Shown here: positions 53,813-62,834 of the stretch, in pieces | How positions within the stretch are numbered: the stretch's first letter is position 1 | Layout of the letters: every line of letters starts with the position of its first letter | DNA from: M3007 sp041741155 | GTDB lineage: Bacteria > Bacteroidota > Bacteroidia > Chitinophagales > Saprospiraceae | Direction of reading: 5' to 3' | Length of the DNA: 64,000 bases | Assembly: GCA_041741155.1 (NCBI GenBank) | Contig: JBGSKO010000174.1 | Location: 17,820-81,819, forward strand | The notes under the pieces: model-generated | The model's input: only the letters and a program-made list of their open reading frames with translations | Database searches by the model: none | Told to the model about the DNA's origin: nothing | Made by a program: the position numbers and the translations under genes

Positions 53813-53836
53813 TCTCCATTTTTTAGAGTACTCTCC

Positions 53837-55375
53837 ATGATAGAACGGAACGAGAATAAAGACGCGCGGAATACCACCCCAAAGGGGGGCGCCCAACGCA
53901 GTAGCGCGAAGGGTGGCGAAGGACTGTCCAACTATGTTTTTGGCAAAATTCAGCCGCAGGCAATGCCTTTGGAAGAGGCCGTCCTTGGCGCCCTGATGCT
54001 CGATCGGGAGGCGCTGCCGATCGTCATGGATATCCTGCGGCCGGAGAGTTTTTACCACGAAGCCCACCAGCATATTTATCGGGCGGCTATTCGCCTGTTT
54101 GAGCGCTCCAACCCGGTGGATATCCTGACCGTAACGGAAGAGCTGCGCAAAAGCGGCGACCTCGATCGTGTGGGCGGCAGCTATTACCTCGTGGACCTGA
54201 CCAATCGCGTAGCTTCTGCCGCCAACATCGAATACCACGCGCGGATCATCGCGCAAAAACATATCCAGCGCGAACTGATTCAGGTTAGCACCCGAACGAT
54301 CAAGGACGCTTACGAGGACACCACCGATGTGTTTACTCTGCTGGACGATGCCGAGAAAGGTCTGTTCGCCATCACCCAAAACAACCTTAGCCGTACGTTC
54401 GAAAGTATGGGTACGCTCAGTAGCCGCGTGCTGAAGCAAGTGGAAGAACTGTCCAAAAAAACGGATGGCCTCACTGGCGTACCTACCGGCTTCACGGATC
54501 TGGACCGCGTTACCTCCGGCTGGCAACCATCCGACCTTATCATCCTCGCCGCCCGCCCGGGTATGGGTAAAACCTCCTGCGTGCTGGCTATGGCCCTCAA
54601 TGCCGCTCGCGACTTCAACAAGGGCGTGGCACTGTTCTCCCTCGAGATGGCCAGTACCCAGCTGGTGCAACGCCTCATTTCAATGGAATCTGAAATTGCA
54701 GGCTCCAAAATGCGAAACGGGAAACTGGAGGACTACGAGTGGCAGCAACTGCAAACTACGGTGGAGCGCCTGTCCAATGTGCCGATATTTATTGACGATA
54801 CACCGGGCATCAACATCTTCGAGCTCCGGGCCAAGTGCCGGCGCCTGAAGATGCAGCACGATATCCAGTTGGTTATCATTGACTACCTCCAGTTGATGAC
54901 CGGCGCCTCTGAAAACAACCGAAACGCCAACCGAGAACAGGAAATCGCAGGTATCTCCCGCGCCCTGAAAAACATGGCCAAGGAACTCAGCGTACCGGTT
55001 ATCGCCCTGTCGCAGCTCAGCCGGGCTGTGGAAGTGCGCGGAGGAAGCAAACGCCCACAATTGAGCGACTTGCGCGAATCGGGCGCCATTGAACAAGACG
55101 CCGACATCGTATCCTTTATCTACCGCCCCGAATACTACGGGATTCTGGAAGACGAGCAGGGGATGTCGCTGAAGGGAGTGGCGGAATTTATCATTTCCAA
55201 ACACCGTAACGGCGCGCTGGACACCGTAAAACTCAAGTTCACCGACCATTTTGCCAAATTTGGAAACCTCGATGATCCGGCCTTTTCAGGCCTGAACGAC
55301 CCACTCTCCGGACCGTTCACACCCAGCGCAATCACAATGTCCTCCAGGATGAACGATGAGGACATTCCTTTTTGA
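53837..55375 (+). CDS. dnaB: Replicative DNA helicase DnaB
   Basis: 512 residues from ATG 53837. An N-terminal domain (PQAMPLEEAVLGALMLDREA) and linker helix are followed by the RecA-like motor: Walker A AARPGMGKTSCVLAMA, Walker B QLVIIDYLQLM, H3 IALSQLSRAVEVRGG and SDLRESGAIEQDADIVSFIY with the arginine finger region. It unwinds DNA at the replication fork as a hexamer. The N-terminal 30 residues (NENKDARNTTPKGGAQ) are a low-complexity extension. No intein is present. Confidence 0.97.
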   Translation: MIERNENKDARNTTPKGGAQRSSAKGGEGLSNYVFGKIQPQAMPLEEAVLGALMLDREALPIVMDILRPESFYHEAHQHIYRAAIRLFERSNPVDILTVTEELRKSGDLDRVGGSYYLVDLTNRVASAANIEYHARIIAQKHIQRELIQVSTRTIKDAYEDTTDVFTLLDDAEKGLFAITQNNLSRTFESMGTLSSRVLKQVEELSKKTDGLTGVPTGFTDLDRVTSGWQPSDLIILAARPGMGKTSCVLAMALNAARDFNKGVALFSLEMASTQLVQRLISMESEIAGSKMRNGKLEDYEWQQLQTTVERLSNVPIFIDDTPGINIFELRAKCRRLKMQHDIQLVIIDYLQLMTGASENNRNANREQEIAGISRALKNMAKELSVPVIALSQLSRAVEVRGGSKRPQLSDLRESGAIEQDADIVSFIYRPEYYGILEDEQGMSLKGVAEFIISKHRNGALDTVKLKFTDHFAKFGNLDDPAFSGLNDPLSGPFTPSAITMSSRMNDEDIPF

Positions 55376-55432
55376 GCATTTTGGGGTTGGAAAGGCCGGG
55401 GTTGTAGTACGTACCTGGAATACAAAAAACAG

Positions 55433-55472
55433 AACGTCCCGAACTTTTCGATGTCGAAAAATTCGGGACGTT
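55433..55472. terminator. Bidirectional hairpin between dnaB and tatA
   Basis: Stem AACGTCCCGAA / TTCGGGACGTT (11 bp) stacks on an inner stem TTTTCGA / TCGAAAA with a TG loop. TTTCTTC follows on the plus strand and TTCTGTTTTTTG on the minus strand, so it can end both convergent genes. Confidence 0.75.
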
Positions 55473-55508
55473 TCTTCAATAAGATGGAAAAAAATCGCTC
55501 CCAAAAGA

Positions 55509-55730
55509 CTACTTCTCGATCGGCTTTTTGTCCGACTCGCGAATGCCCTGGCGAATTTCGTCCTCAACCGAGTTCTTTGCGTTGTTAAACTCACGGATGC
55601 CTTTTCCCAAACCGCGCATCAGCTCCGGTATTTTGTTGCCGCCAAACATGAGCAATACGACCAGGAAAATGAGCGTAAGTTCGGTAGCGCCGAGGTTGCC
55701 AATAAAAAGAAGGGTGGATGTCATAGTCAT
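55509..55730 (-). CDS. tatA: Sec-independent protein translocase subunit TatA
   Basis: 73 residues (start 55730, or 55724 with the second ATG). A short membrane helix (TELTLIFLVVLLMFGGNKIP) with the FGGNKIPEL hinge is followed by the amphipathic helix (LMRGLGKGIREFNNAKN) and a charged tail, exactly as in TatA/TatE. It forms the pore for folded twin-arginine substrates. tatC is not nearby. Confidence 0.95.
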   Translation of the reverse strand: MTMTSTLLFIGNLGATELTLIFLVVLLMFGGNKIPELMRGLGKGIREFNNAKNSVEDEIRQGIRESDKKPIEK

Positions 55731-55896
55731 GTTTTTAAAAAATCAAAAAAGAACGTTTGGAACAGGGGAGTTGGTTTGAAAATATAGAAACGACGTTTCG
55801 ACTTGAAAACCTCTGCAAAGTTACATCGAAAGCCAGGTCAAAACGAAAGCAACCGCCTATTTTAACCACACCAAATAATCCTGATTAACAACAATC

Positions 55897-56682
55897 ATGC
55901 TGATACAAGATATCATCACCGTACTGGAGGCAGTAGCACCACCGCAGCTCCAGGAATCCTACGACAACGCCGGCCTCCTTGTCGGTAATCCTGCCACGCC
56001 GCTTTCCGGGGTACTTTTTTGTCTCGATTCGACAGAGGCCGTGGTTTCCGAAGCAAAAAGCAAAGGGTGTAACCTGATTGTAGCGCACCATCCGATCGTT
56101 TTTCGCGGCCTCAAACGGCTGAACGGGGCGACTTACGTCGAGCGGACCGTCATACAAGCTATCCGAGAGGATATTGCCTTATATGCTATCCACACCAACC
56201 TTGACAATGTGCATCGGCAGGGGGTGAACGCCAAAATCGCGGAAAAGCTCGGTCTGCGCGATACCCGTATCCTCGCGCCCAAGCCTGGGCTACCCGACAT
56301 CGGCGCCGGCCTTTTGGGTGATTTGGAAGCCCCCATGAACGAGCAGGCATTCTTGCACCATGTCAAAATGGCCCTGCACAGTGGGTGCGTGCGGCACACC
56401 GCCCTGCGTGGCAAAGCCGTTCAGCGCGTGGCAGTTTGTGGCGGTAGCGGCAGTTTTTTGTTGCCGGATGCCCTGCGCGCTGGAGCCGATGTCTTCGTGA
56501 CCGCCGACTTCAAATACCATGAATTTTTCGACGCGGACGGCCGCCTGCTCATTGCCGATGTAGGACATTTTGAGAGCGAACAGTTTACCATCGAACTTTT
56601 ACACGACATTATCCGTGATAATTTCCCTAATTTTGCGCTCCATTTGACGGAGGTGTGCACAAATCCGGTTTTTTACCTGTAA
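55897..56682 (+). CDS. Nif3-like dinuclear metal centre protein
   Basis: 261 residues. Metal ligands are visible in LIVAHHPIVFRGLK (His-His), ALYAIHTNLDNVHRQG (His, Asp) and late ADVGHFESEQ (His, Glu). The family (YbgI/Nif3, also annotated as GTP cyclohydrolase 1 type 2 homologue) forms toroidal hexamers with a two-metal site; the physiological reaction is unsettled. Many Bacteroidota members carry a PII/CutA-like insertion of about 100 residues in the middle, which this one lacks. It is followed by a zinc-ribbon gene, a common pairing. Confidence 0.93.
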   Translation: MLIQDIITVLEAVAPPQLQESYDNAGLLVGNPATPLSGVLFCLDSTEAVVSEAKSKGCNLIVAHHPIVFRGLKRLNGATYVERTVIQAIREDIALYAIHTNLDNVHRQGVNAKIAEKLGLRDTRILAPKPGLPDIGAGLLGDLEAPMNEQAFLHHVKMALHSGCVRHTALRGKAVQRVAVCGGSGSFLLPDALRAGADVFVTADFKYHEFFDADGRLLIADVGHFESEQFTIELLHDIIRDNFPNFALHLTEVCTNPVFYL

Positions 56683-56777
56683 AAACGCCCGTTAGCGCGC
56701 CGAAACACCCATCAAAGCACTCAATCACTCCATCCCATCCCGGCAATTATCGGGATTAAACGCTTAACAATTACTCC

Positions 56778-57539
56778 ATGACAATGACTGTCGAAGCATC
56801 CATTACCGAGAAACTACAAAAAATGTGGACTCTGCAACAGATTGATTCCCAATTGGACGAAATTGGAATCCTGAAAGGAGAGCTCCCGATGGAAGTGGCT
56901 GATCTGGAAGACGAGATCGTCGGCTTGGATACACGCTGCCGCAAACTGCGCGCTGCGGTAAAAGAAGCCGAGCAGGAAATCACGCAGATGCAAGCCACTG
57001 CCAAAGAAGCAGAGACCAACATCAAGCGATACCAAAAGCAACTTGACGAGGTCAAGAACAATCGGGAATACGAAGCGCTGCAAAAAGAAATCGAGCTGGC
57101 TCAGCTCGACATTCAGTTGTCCGAGAAAAAGGTGCGCGACTATAAAGGCAAATTAGAAACGCAAAAAGACACCTTGTCCATTGCTGAAGCCAAACAGGCC
57201 GCTAAACAAAAAGACCTGGATGCCAAGAAATTGGAACTACAGGGAATTATTGAAAAAACCGAAGCAGAAGAAAATCGTCTGCGCACCAAAAGTGTAAAAG
57301 GCCGCGAAGGTATTGAAGATCGCCTCCTCAAGGCTTACGACAAAACCCGGTCAACTTACCGCAACGGCCTGGCTGTTGTTACTGTGGAGCGCAACTCCTG
57401 TGGCGGTTGTTTCAACCACATCCCACCCCAGGTGCAGCTCGAGATCGGTTTGCACAAAAAGATTATCGCTTGCGAACATTGTGGCCGTATTCTGGTGGAT
57501 CAGGCCATTGCCTATCCGGAATCTACCGTTACTGCGTAA
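56778..57539 (+). CDS. Coiled-coil protein with C4-type zinc ribbon
   Basis: 253 residues. A long helical hairpin coiled coil (about 10-185; LQKMWTLQQIDSQLDEIGIL, RYQKQLDEVKNNREYEALQK) is followed by a zinc ribbon with CGGC and CEHCGRIL (four Cys). This is the CT398/HP0958 family, which has been tied to RNA or flagellar-export binding in other phyla. In many genomes it lies beside nif3, as here, 95 bp downstream, suggesting a shared role. Confidence 0.92.
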   Translation: MTMTVEASITEKLQKMWTLQQIDSQLDEIGILKGELPMEVADLEDEIVGLDTRCRKLRAAVKEAEQEITQMQATAKEAETNIKRYQKQLDEVKNNREYEALQKEIELAQLDIQLSEKKVRDYKGKLETQKDTLSIAEAKQAAKQKDLDAKKLELQGIIEKTEAEENRLRTKSVKGREGIEDRLLKAYDKTRSTYRNGLAVVTVERNSCGGCFNHIPPQVQLEIGLHKKIIACEHCGRILVDQAIAYPESTVTA

Positions 57540-57561
57540 AAAAAGTTTGGCACTTATTTTG

Positions 57562-57606
57562 AATATGAGTCCTTCGAATAGTTTTGTTCAAAGGACTCAT
57601 ATTTTG
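57562..57606 (+). terminator. Rho-independent terminator
   Basis: 13-bp stem AATATGAGTCCTT / AAGGACTCATATT with a 16-nt loop, followed by TTG; only a short T-run, so moderately strong. Confidence 0.65.
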
Positions 57607-57726
57607 TAATACGTAATGATTCGGATTTTTGTCGGAAAAACTGTTAAAACTACTTGGAGTTTCAGCAGTTGTTCGTTTCTTGCATGGCCTTTCTTTAATA
57701 CTCGCGTTTTTATAGCGTTTCCTGCC

Positions 57727-58251
57727 ATGCGGAATTTCTATTTTATCGGTCTATTTACCCTGCTCATACCTTGCTTGCTTTCGGGGCAAAGCTTCAAGGT
57801 TTTTGATAATTTTTCCGAGCTGGAAGAGCGCATTAAACAAACGAAAAGCACCACCACACTGGTGATCAATTTTTGGGCTACCTGGTGCAGCCCCTGCGTT
57901 AAAGAGTTGCCATACTTCAACGAACTACACCGAAAATACGCCGGCCCCGATGTTGAAGTAGTTCTGGTCAGTCTGGACATGAAGAGCCGCCTCGACAAAA
58001 CGCTCATCCCCTTCCTGAAAAAAAACAAGTTGAAGCCGGAAGTTATCCTGCTTTCCGATCAGGATGCCGACGCCTGGATACCCTTAATTTATGAAGATTG
58101 GGAGGGCACCATACCGGCCACGGTATTGGTTCATGGAGGCCAACGCGAACTTTTTCAAGAGCAATTCGAGAGCTACGCCGAACTGGAAACCTATATTTTC
58201 AACTTCCTGAAAAAAATCGGCAAACCCATCCCAGTTTCCAAAGGCTCCTGA
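57727..58251 (+). CDS. TlpA-like periplasmic thioredoxin
   Basis: 174 residues from ATG 57727 (MRNFYFIGLFTLLIPCLLSG, signal peptide); the frame opens further upstream (57616) but that part is not signal-like. The thioredoxin fold carries FWATWCSPCVKELPYF with the redox Cys pair WCSPC, and cis-Pro in GTIPATVLV. It probably reduces or isomerises disulfides in the periplasm. A second thioredoxin-fold gene follows 78 bp later. Confidence 0.9.
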   Translation: MRNFYFIGLFTLLIPCLLSGQSFKVFDNFSELEERIKQTKSTTTLVINFWATWCSPCVKELPYFNELHRKYAGPDVEVVLVSLDMKSRLDKTLIPFLKKNKLKPEVILLSDQDADAWIPLIYEDWEGTIPATVLVHGGQRELFQEQFESYAELETYIFNFLKKIGKPIPVSKGS

Positions 58252-58329
58252 CAAACCTGCCTTCCAGACCGCTGAACGCCTACGCACATTTCTTTTGCAA
58301 ACCGTTTACGCACAAAGCCCTCTTCATTT

Positions 58330-58941
58330 ATGAAAAGTCCCGTCCGAATGCTCGTTTTGTTGGCCAGCGCCTTTCTACTGTTCAGCAGCTCCGGCGATGA
58401 TCCCAGCCATTATGTCGTTGGCGACAAAGCCGCAGACATATCCTTGAAAAATGTTGACGGTCGCACGGTATCTTTCTCCGACTACACCGACGCAAAGGGT
58501 TTTATCCTTGTTTTTACATGCAACCACTGCCCGTACGCCCAATTGTACGAACAGCGCATTATTGAATTGCATCGCAAATACAGCGCATTGGGCTTCCCCG
58601 TTGTTGCCATCAATCCCAACGATCCAAGAATCGTACCGGAGGACAGTTTTGAAGAAATGGTGAAGCGCGCCAAAACCAAACGCTATCCCTTCGCTTACCT
58701 ATTCGACTCCAACCAGGCAGTGTATCCGCTCTTCGGCGCCAACCGCACACCACACGCTTATGTGCTCGACAAAAATCTGGTCGTGCGCTACATCGGCGCT
58801 ATAGACGATAATGCAGAAACGCCTGCTGCCGTGAACCGCAAATACGTCGAAAGTGCCGTAGATGCTCTGCTCCGAGGTGAACGGCCGGAAATAGATTTCA
58901 CCCGCGCAATCGGCTGCACCATCAAGCGGAAACGGAAGTAA
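58330..58941 (+). CDS. Thioredoxin-family (AhpC/TSA-like redoxin) exported protein
   Basis: 203 residues. A signal peptide (MKSPVRMLVLLASAFLLFSS) precedes a redoxin domain: VGDKAADISLKNVDGRTVSF, the active-site FTCNHCPYAQLYEQRIIELH with CNHC, VVAINPNDPRIVPEDSFEEM and GANRTPHAYVLDKNLVVRYI with cis-Pro. The CNHCPYA form is typical of a Bacteroidota/Planctomycetes thioredoxin-like family of unknown substrate. Its 3' end overlaps the convergent MMPL gene by 20 bp. Confidence 0.9.
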   Translation: MKSPVRMLVLLASAFLLFSSSGDDPSHYVVGDKAADISLKNVDGRTVSFSDYTDAKGFILVFTCNHCPYAQLYEQRIIELHRKYSALGFPVVAINPNDPRIVPEDSFEEMVKRAKTKRYPFAYLFDSNQAVYPLFGANRTPHAYVLDKNLVVRYIGAIDDNAETPAAVNRKYVESAVDALLRGERPEIDFTRAIGCTIKRKRK

Positions 58942-61255
58942 TTTCTCCCGGTAACGTATCCCGAACGTATATATCCTGACTACCCGGTCTGCTTGGCAAG
59001 GGCTGCTCTACTGATTTGTCGCGAATCAGCCACCGGATCATCACGGGCGCCAGCAACAGGTCGCAAAACAGCGCTCCGGCTAACGTCACGCTTACCAGCA
59101 ACCCGACCGTCACAGACGGCGGATGCACCGAAAATAGCATAACCAAAAAGCTGAAGAACAAAATGACACTGCCCAGACACATCGCCTTGCCTGTCTCTGC
59201 CAGCGTGGTCTGAAGCGACTGTTCCACACTCAGTCCTCGACTTCGACACAGTTTGAAGGTGCTCAAAAAGTGGATCGTGTCGTCGGTAGCAATACCAAAA
59301 ACGATGCTGAACACGGTGGCAATGCCCGCCTCCAGCGGAATGCCCAGATACCCGATAAGCGCCCCGGCAAAGAACAGCGGGAACACATTCGGCACGGCGA
59401 AGATCAAGACCATCCGCGCATCCTTGAACAGCAACGCCATGAGCAGGGCCACCACCAGTACCGACGGGATCAGGCCCTGAAGCATGTTATCCCGGATGTA
59501 CACGGAGTTTTTGTCCAGCACCACGCCGGTACCCGTAATCTTGAACCGCGCCACCGTTGAGTCGGTATTTTCCCGAATCCAGTTTTCCAGTGAATTTTGG
59601 ACCAGCAACACTGTGTCGCGCCCCACATCCTGCATACGCGCCGCAATACGGGCCTTATCGTGGTTTTTACTTAGCAACACCTCGGCAGCGGCGGCCGGCG
59701 CGCGTTCGGCCAGCCGTTTGTAGCGCTCAAAATCAGCCTCGTTATCGGGCAACCGGTAGGCTTCCGGCCGATTGCCGTTGTGCATGGCGTTCAGGCTGCG
59801 GTACAAATCATTGATCGAACTTTGAGTCCGAATAGGCGGGTAAGTGCGCATTTGCGCCTCTACTTTGTCCATTTCCTGCAACACCGCGAAGTCGTCGGCC
59901 AGCCGGCCTTCCTGTGGAAATACCGCGATTTCTACCGGACGAAACCCGGAGAATTTTTCCTCAAAAAAAAGAAAATCCTCGGTGATGGCTTCGCCGCGCG
60001 GGAGGTTGTGCTTGATTCGATAGTTGGTGTGTATCTGCGAAATTCCAATCAGGCATATTCCCAGTAAACCCGCCGATACCCATGCGATTTTGCGCCCCTC
60101 AGCCCGGGTGAACCGATACGTCCAGTCCATAAAGCGCCCCCAAAACGCGTACTCCGGCGTGACCTTGATGAGCTGCCCCCGCTCAAACCGCGGCAGCCAA
60201 ATCCACAACCAGCCATAGATCGCCACAAAGGCCGTCACCACCCCGATGGCCGCGTTCACCCCAAAGTCCTGGATCGGTCCGGTGCGGTTGGTGAGCAGCG
60301 ACAAAAAGCCAATGGCCGTGGTGATGCACGTGATGAAGGTAGCCAGCCCGATCTCCCGCAGCGTGACGCGGATGGCCATGCCCGGCGGCCGCCCCTTCTC
60401 CAGTTCGTCCATGTACTTCGTGGTGATGTGGATCGTATCGGCTACACCCACAATACACATCAGGATGGGGTACAGGGCCGCCAGGGCATTCAGTTCCCGG
60501 CCCATCAGGCTGAGCAACGCAAGGAAAAACAGTAGCGCCAGACCAATGCCCGACATAGCGATAAACACCGTAGCCCACCGACGAAAAATAAAAAACAGCA
60601 CCGCGATGACCAGTAAAGCCGCAATACTGGTGGACACCAACACCTCGCGTTTTTGCATGGCCACCATGTCGCGCTGGAAATACTGCCGGCCCAACGTATG
60701 TACCGACGTAAACCGGTATTTCGCCACCAGACTATCCAATGCCCCCATGAGTTCCACCGACTGGTCGTACGTGCTCTGGTTGACGGTTTTCAGTACCACC
60801 GTGAGCGCCGTAGCATCTTCCGAGATGAGGTTGTGTACGAAGCGCCGATCCTGCAGCACCTTGGCGCGGTCAGTGGCGTAGTACGTGCTGTCGTTCCGGT
60901 GAATGACCGGCACCGCCGTAACCCCGAACGGCGTGCGCAGCGGATACTGCATGGTCGTGAGCGACACCGCCGACGTGACGTGCGGTAAGTCCCGCGCCTG
61001 AAGGGTCAGATCGTGCACCTGATTCAGGAATTCCTGCTCAAAAACCCCCTCCCGGCGCTCGATGGCCAGGAGGAGGAAGTTGTCGTCGCTCTCAAAATCT
61101 TTAATGTAGTTTTTAAAAAACTCCCAGTCAGGGTCGCCCTGGGGAAAAAATTGCTCGAAGTCGAAAGAGAACTTCAGGCGGGTAAGCAAGAACAGGCTGG
61201 CAAGAATTACAATGCCGTAAAAGCCCAACAGGATGTTGCGGTTGCGGTGCTGCAT
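58922..61255 (-). CDS. MMPL/RND-family transporter (HAE3-like)
   Basis: 777 residues with two RND repeats. A helix at the N-terminus (NILLGFYGIVILASLFLLTR) is followed by a large periplasmic loop (FFPQGDPDWEFFKNYIKDFE), five helices containing ALAALYPILMCIVGVADTIH and the second repeat ending with GIATVFSIVFGIATDDTIHF and VTLAGALFCDLLLAPVMIRW. The two GVADT/GIATDD motifs carry the proton-relay acids. Members export lipids, hopanoids or other hydrophobic molecules. No membrane-fusion or outer-membrane partner is adjacent. Confidence 0.93.
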   Translation of the reverse strand: MQHRNRNILLGFYGIVILASLFLLTRLKFSFDFEQFFPQGDPDWEFFKNYIKDFESDDNFLLLAIERREGVFEQEFLNQVHDLTLQARDLPHVTSAVSLTTMQYPLRTPFGVTAVPVIHRNDSTYYATDRAKVLQDRRFVHNLISEDATALTVVLKTVNQSTYDQSVELMGALDSLVAKYRFTSVHTLGRQYFQRDMVAMQKREVLVSTSIAALLVIAVLFFIFRRWATVFIAMSGIGLALLFFLALLSLMGRELNALAALYPILMCIVGVADTIHITTKYMDELEKGRPPGMAIRVTLREIGLATFITCITTAIGFLSLLTNRTGPIQDFGVNAAIGVVTAFVAIYGWLWIWLPRFERGQLIKVTPEYAFWGRFMDWTYRFTRAEGRKIAWVSAGLLGICLIGISQIHTNYRIKHNLPRGEAITEDFLFFEEKFSGFRPVEIAVFPQEGRLADDFAVLQEMDKVEAQMRTYPPIRTQSSINDLYRSLNAMHNGNRPEAYRLPDNEADFERYKRLAERAPAAAAEVLLSKNHDKARIAARMQDVGRDTVLLVQNSLENWIRENTDSTVARFKITGTGVVLDKNSVYIRDNMLQGLIPSVLVVALLMALLFKDARMVLIFAVPNVFPLFFAGALIGYLGIPLEAGIATVFSIVFGIATDDTIHFLSTFKLCRSRGLSVEQSLQTTLAETGKAMCLGSVILFFSFLVMLFSVHPPSVTVGLLVSVTLAGALFCDLLLAPVMIRWLIRDKSVEQPLPSRPGSQDIYVRDTLPGEITSVSA

Positions 61256-61319
61256 GATGCGTCAAACAGGGTAAAAACGAACGAGCAACCATAACCGGAG
61301 AAGCGGAGGAAGGTTTAAA

Positions 61320-62807
61320 CTACCTACCGTTCAGTGCCACCAAAACCTCCCGAAAACTCGCCAGTCCGGCCTCGAGGTTTTCGATGATTTCCATAGCCAG
61401 TACGTCCGGGTCGGGCAGGTTGTCCAGGTCGGCGAGCGACTGGTCTTTGAGCCAGGTAATATCGAGGCTGGTTTTGTCGCGAGCGATGATCTCTGCGTAG
61501 GTGAACATCCGCCAACGGCCCTCCGGATTGGTTTCGGGGTGGTAGGTTGCCGTGCGTTTGTGGCGGTTGCCGGGGTTGTAACACGCGATAAAATCGCGCA
61601 GGTCGTCCAGTTTTAGCGGGTTTTTCTTGAGGGTGTGGTGGATGTTGGTGCGGTAGTCGTACACCCAGATTTCCTTTGTCCAGGGCGTTTTGCTGCTGGG
61701 CTTGTTGTCGAAAAATACTACGTTGGCCTTCACGCCCTGGGCGTAGAAAATGCCGGTAGGCAACCGGAGGATGGTGTGCACATCGGTAGTTTCCAGTAGC
61801 TTTTTGCGCACGGTTTCGCCAGCGCCGCCCTCGAACAGCACATTGTCGGGGAGCACGACCGCCGCCAGACCGGTGGCTTTGAGCATGGTGCGGATATGTT
61901 GCACGAAGTTGAGCTGTTTATTGCTGGTGGTGGCCCAGAAGTCCTGGCGGTTGTAGGTAAGGTCTTCCTTTTCCTGCTCGCCTTCTTCGTTGGTGAAGGT
62001 TTGGCTGCTCTTTTTGCCGAACGGGGGATTGGCCAGCACGTAGTCGTAGCGCGCGCCCGAGTCCGCGATCAGGGCATCGGCGGGGGAGATAAAGTTGTCG
62101 CTGTCTATGTCGCCGATGTTGTGCAGAAACAGGTTCATCAGCGCCAGGCGGCGGGTACCGGCCACGATTTCATTGCCGAAAAACGTCCGGTGTTTCAAAA
62201 ATTCCCGTTCCTCCTTGTCCATTTGGTAATGTTCGGTCAGGAAATCGTAGGCTGCCAAAAAGAACCCGCCCGTTCCACAGGCCGGGTCGGCGATGGTGCG
62301 CATCGGTTCGGGGCGCACACATTCGACCATCGCGCGGATGAGTGCGCGGGGGGTAAAATACTGCCCGGCGCCGCTTTTGGTATCCTCTGCATTTTTTTCC
62401 AGCAGGCCCTCGTAGATGTCGCCCTTGTCTTTCACGCCCATCATCAGCCACTGCTCGGCGTCTATCATGGCGATGATTTTGGAGAGTTTGGCGGGATCCT
62501 GAATCTTGTTCTGGCTCTTGGTGAAAATCTGCCCCAGAATGCCCTTGCCCTTGCCCAATTCCCGAAGCATGGTGTTGTAATGCGTTTCGAGTTCGGCGCC
62601 TTTCAGGTCCACGAGGCTTCCCCAATTGTAGGCGGGGGGGATGGGCAGCGACCGGCTGTAGGGCGGCTTGCTGTACTCGTCGGCCATTTTGAGGAAGAGC
62701 AGGTAGGTGAGTTGTTCGAGGTAGTCGCCGTAGCCCACACCGTCGTCGCGCAGGGTGTTGCAGAAGGACCAGACTTTGGTGACGATGGCGGAGTTGTTGT
62801 TGGACAT
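61320..62807 (-). CDS. hsdM: Type I restriction-modification DNA methyltransferase subunit HsdM
   Basis: 495 residues. The N-terminal HsdM helical domain (VWSFCNTLRDDGVGYGDYLE) is followed by the methylase domain: SAM motif I ADPACGTGGFFLAAYDFL, catalytic NPPFGKK (motif IV, N6-adenine) and GQYFTPRALIRAMVECVRP. It methylates adenine in a type I recognition site when bound to HsdS. No hsdS or hsdR lies on either side: an MMPL gene is 64 bp downstream and a transposase gene is directly upstream. The system may be broken, or it may act with a specificity subunit encoded elsewhere. Confidence 0.95.
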   Translation of the reverse strand: MSNNNSAIVTKVWSFCNTLRDDGVGYGDYLEQLTYLLFLKMADEYSKPPYSRSLPIPPAYNWGSLVDLKGAELETHYNTMLRELGKGKGILGQIFTKSQNKIQDPAKLSKIIAMIDAEQWLMMGVKDKGDIYEGLLEKNAEDTKSGAGQYFTPRALIRAMVECVRPEPMRTIADPACGTGGFFLAAYDFLTEHYQMDKEEREFLKHRTFFGNEIVAGTRRLALMNLFLHNIGDIDSDNFISPADALIADSGARYDYVLANPPFGKKSSQTFTNEEGEQEKEDLTYNRQDFWATTSNKQLNFVQHIRTMLKATGLAAVVLPDNVLFEGGAGETVRKKLLETTDVHTILRLPTGIFYAQGVKANVVFFDNKPSSKTPWTKEIWVYDYRTNIHHTLKKNPLKLDDLRDFIACYNPGNRHKRTATYHPETNPEGRWRMFTYAEIIARDKTSLDITWLKDQSLADLDNLPDPDVLAMEIIENLEAGLASFREVLVALNGR

Positions 62808-62834
62808 AGGAATGTGAGATTTTATGGGTGCATT

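Noticed and set aside
57541..57726. N-terminal extension of the TlpA-like protein from 57616
   Set aside because: The extension is not signal-like and directly follows a terminator; the ATG at 57727 begins a typical signal peptide.
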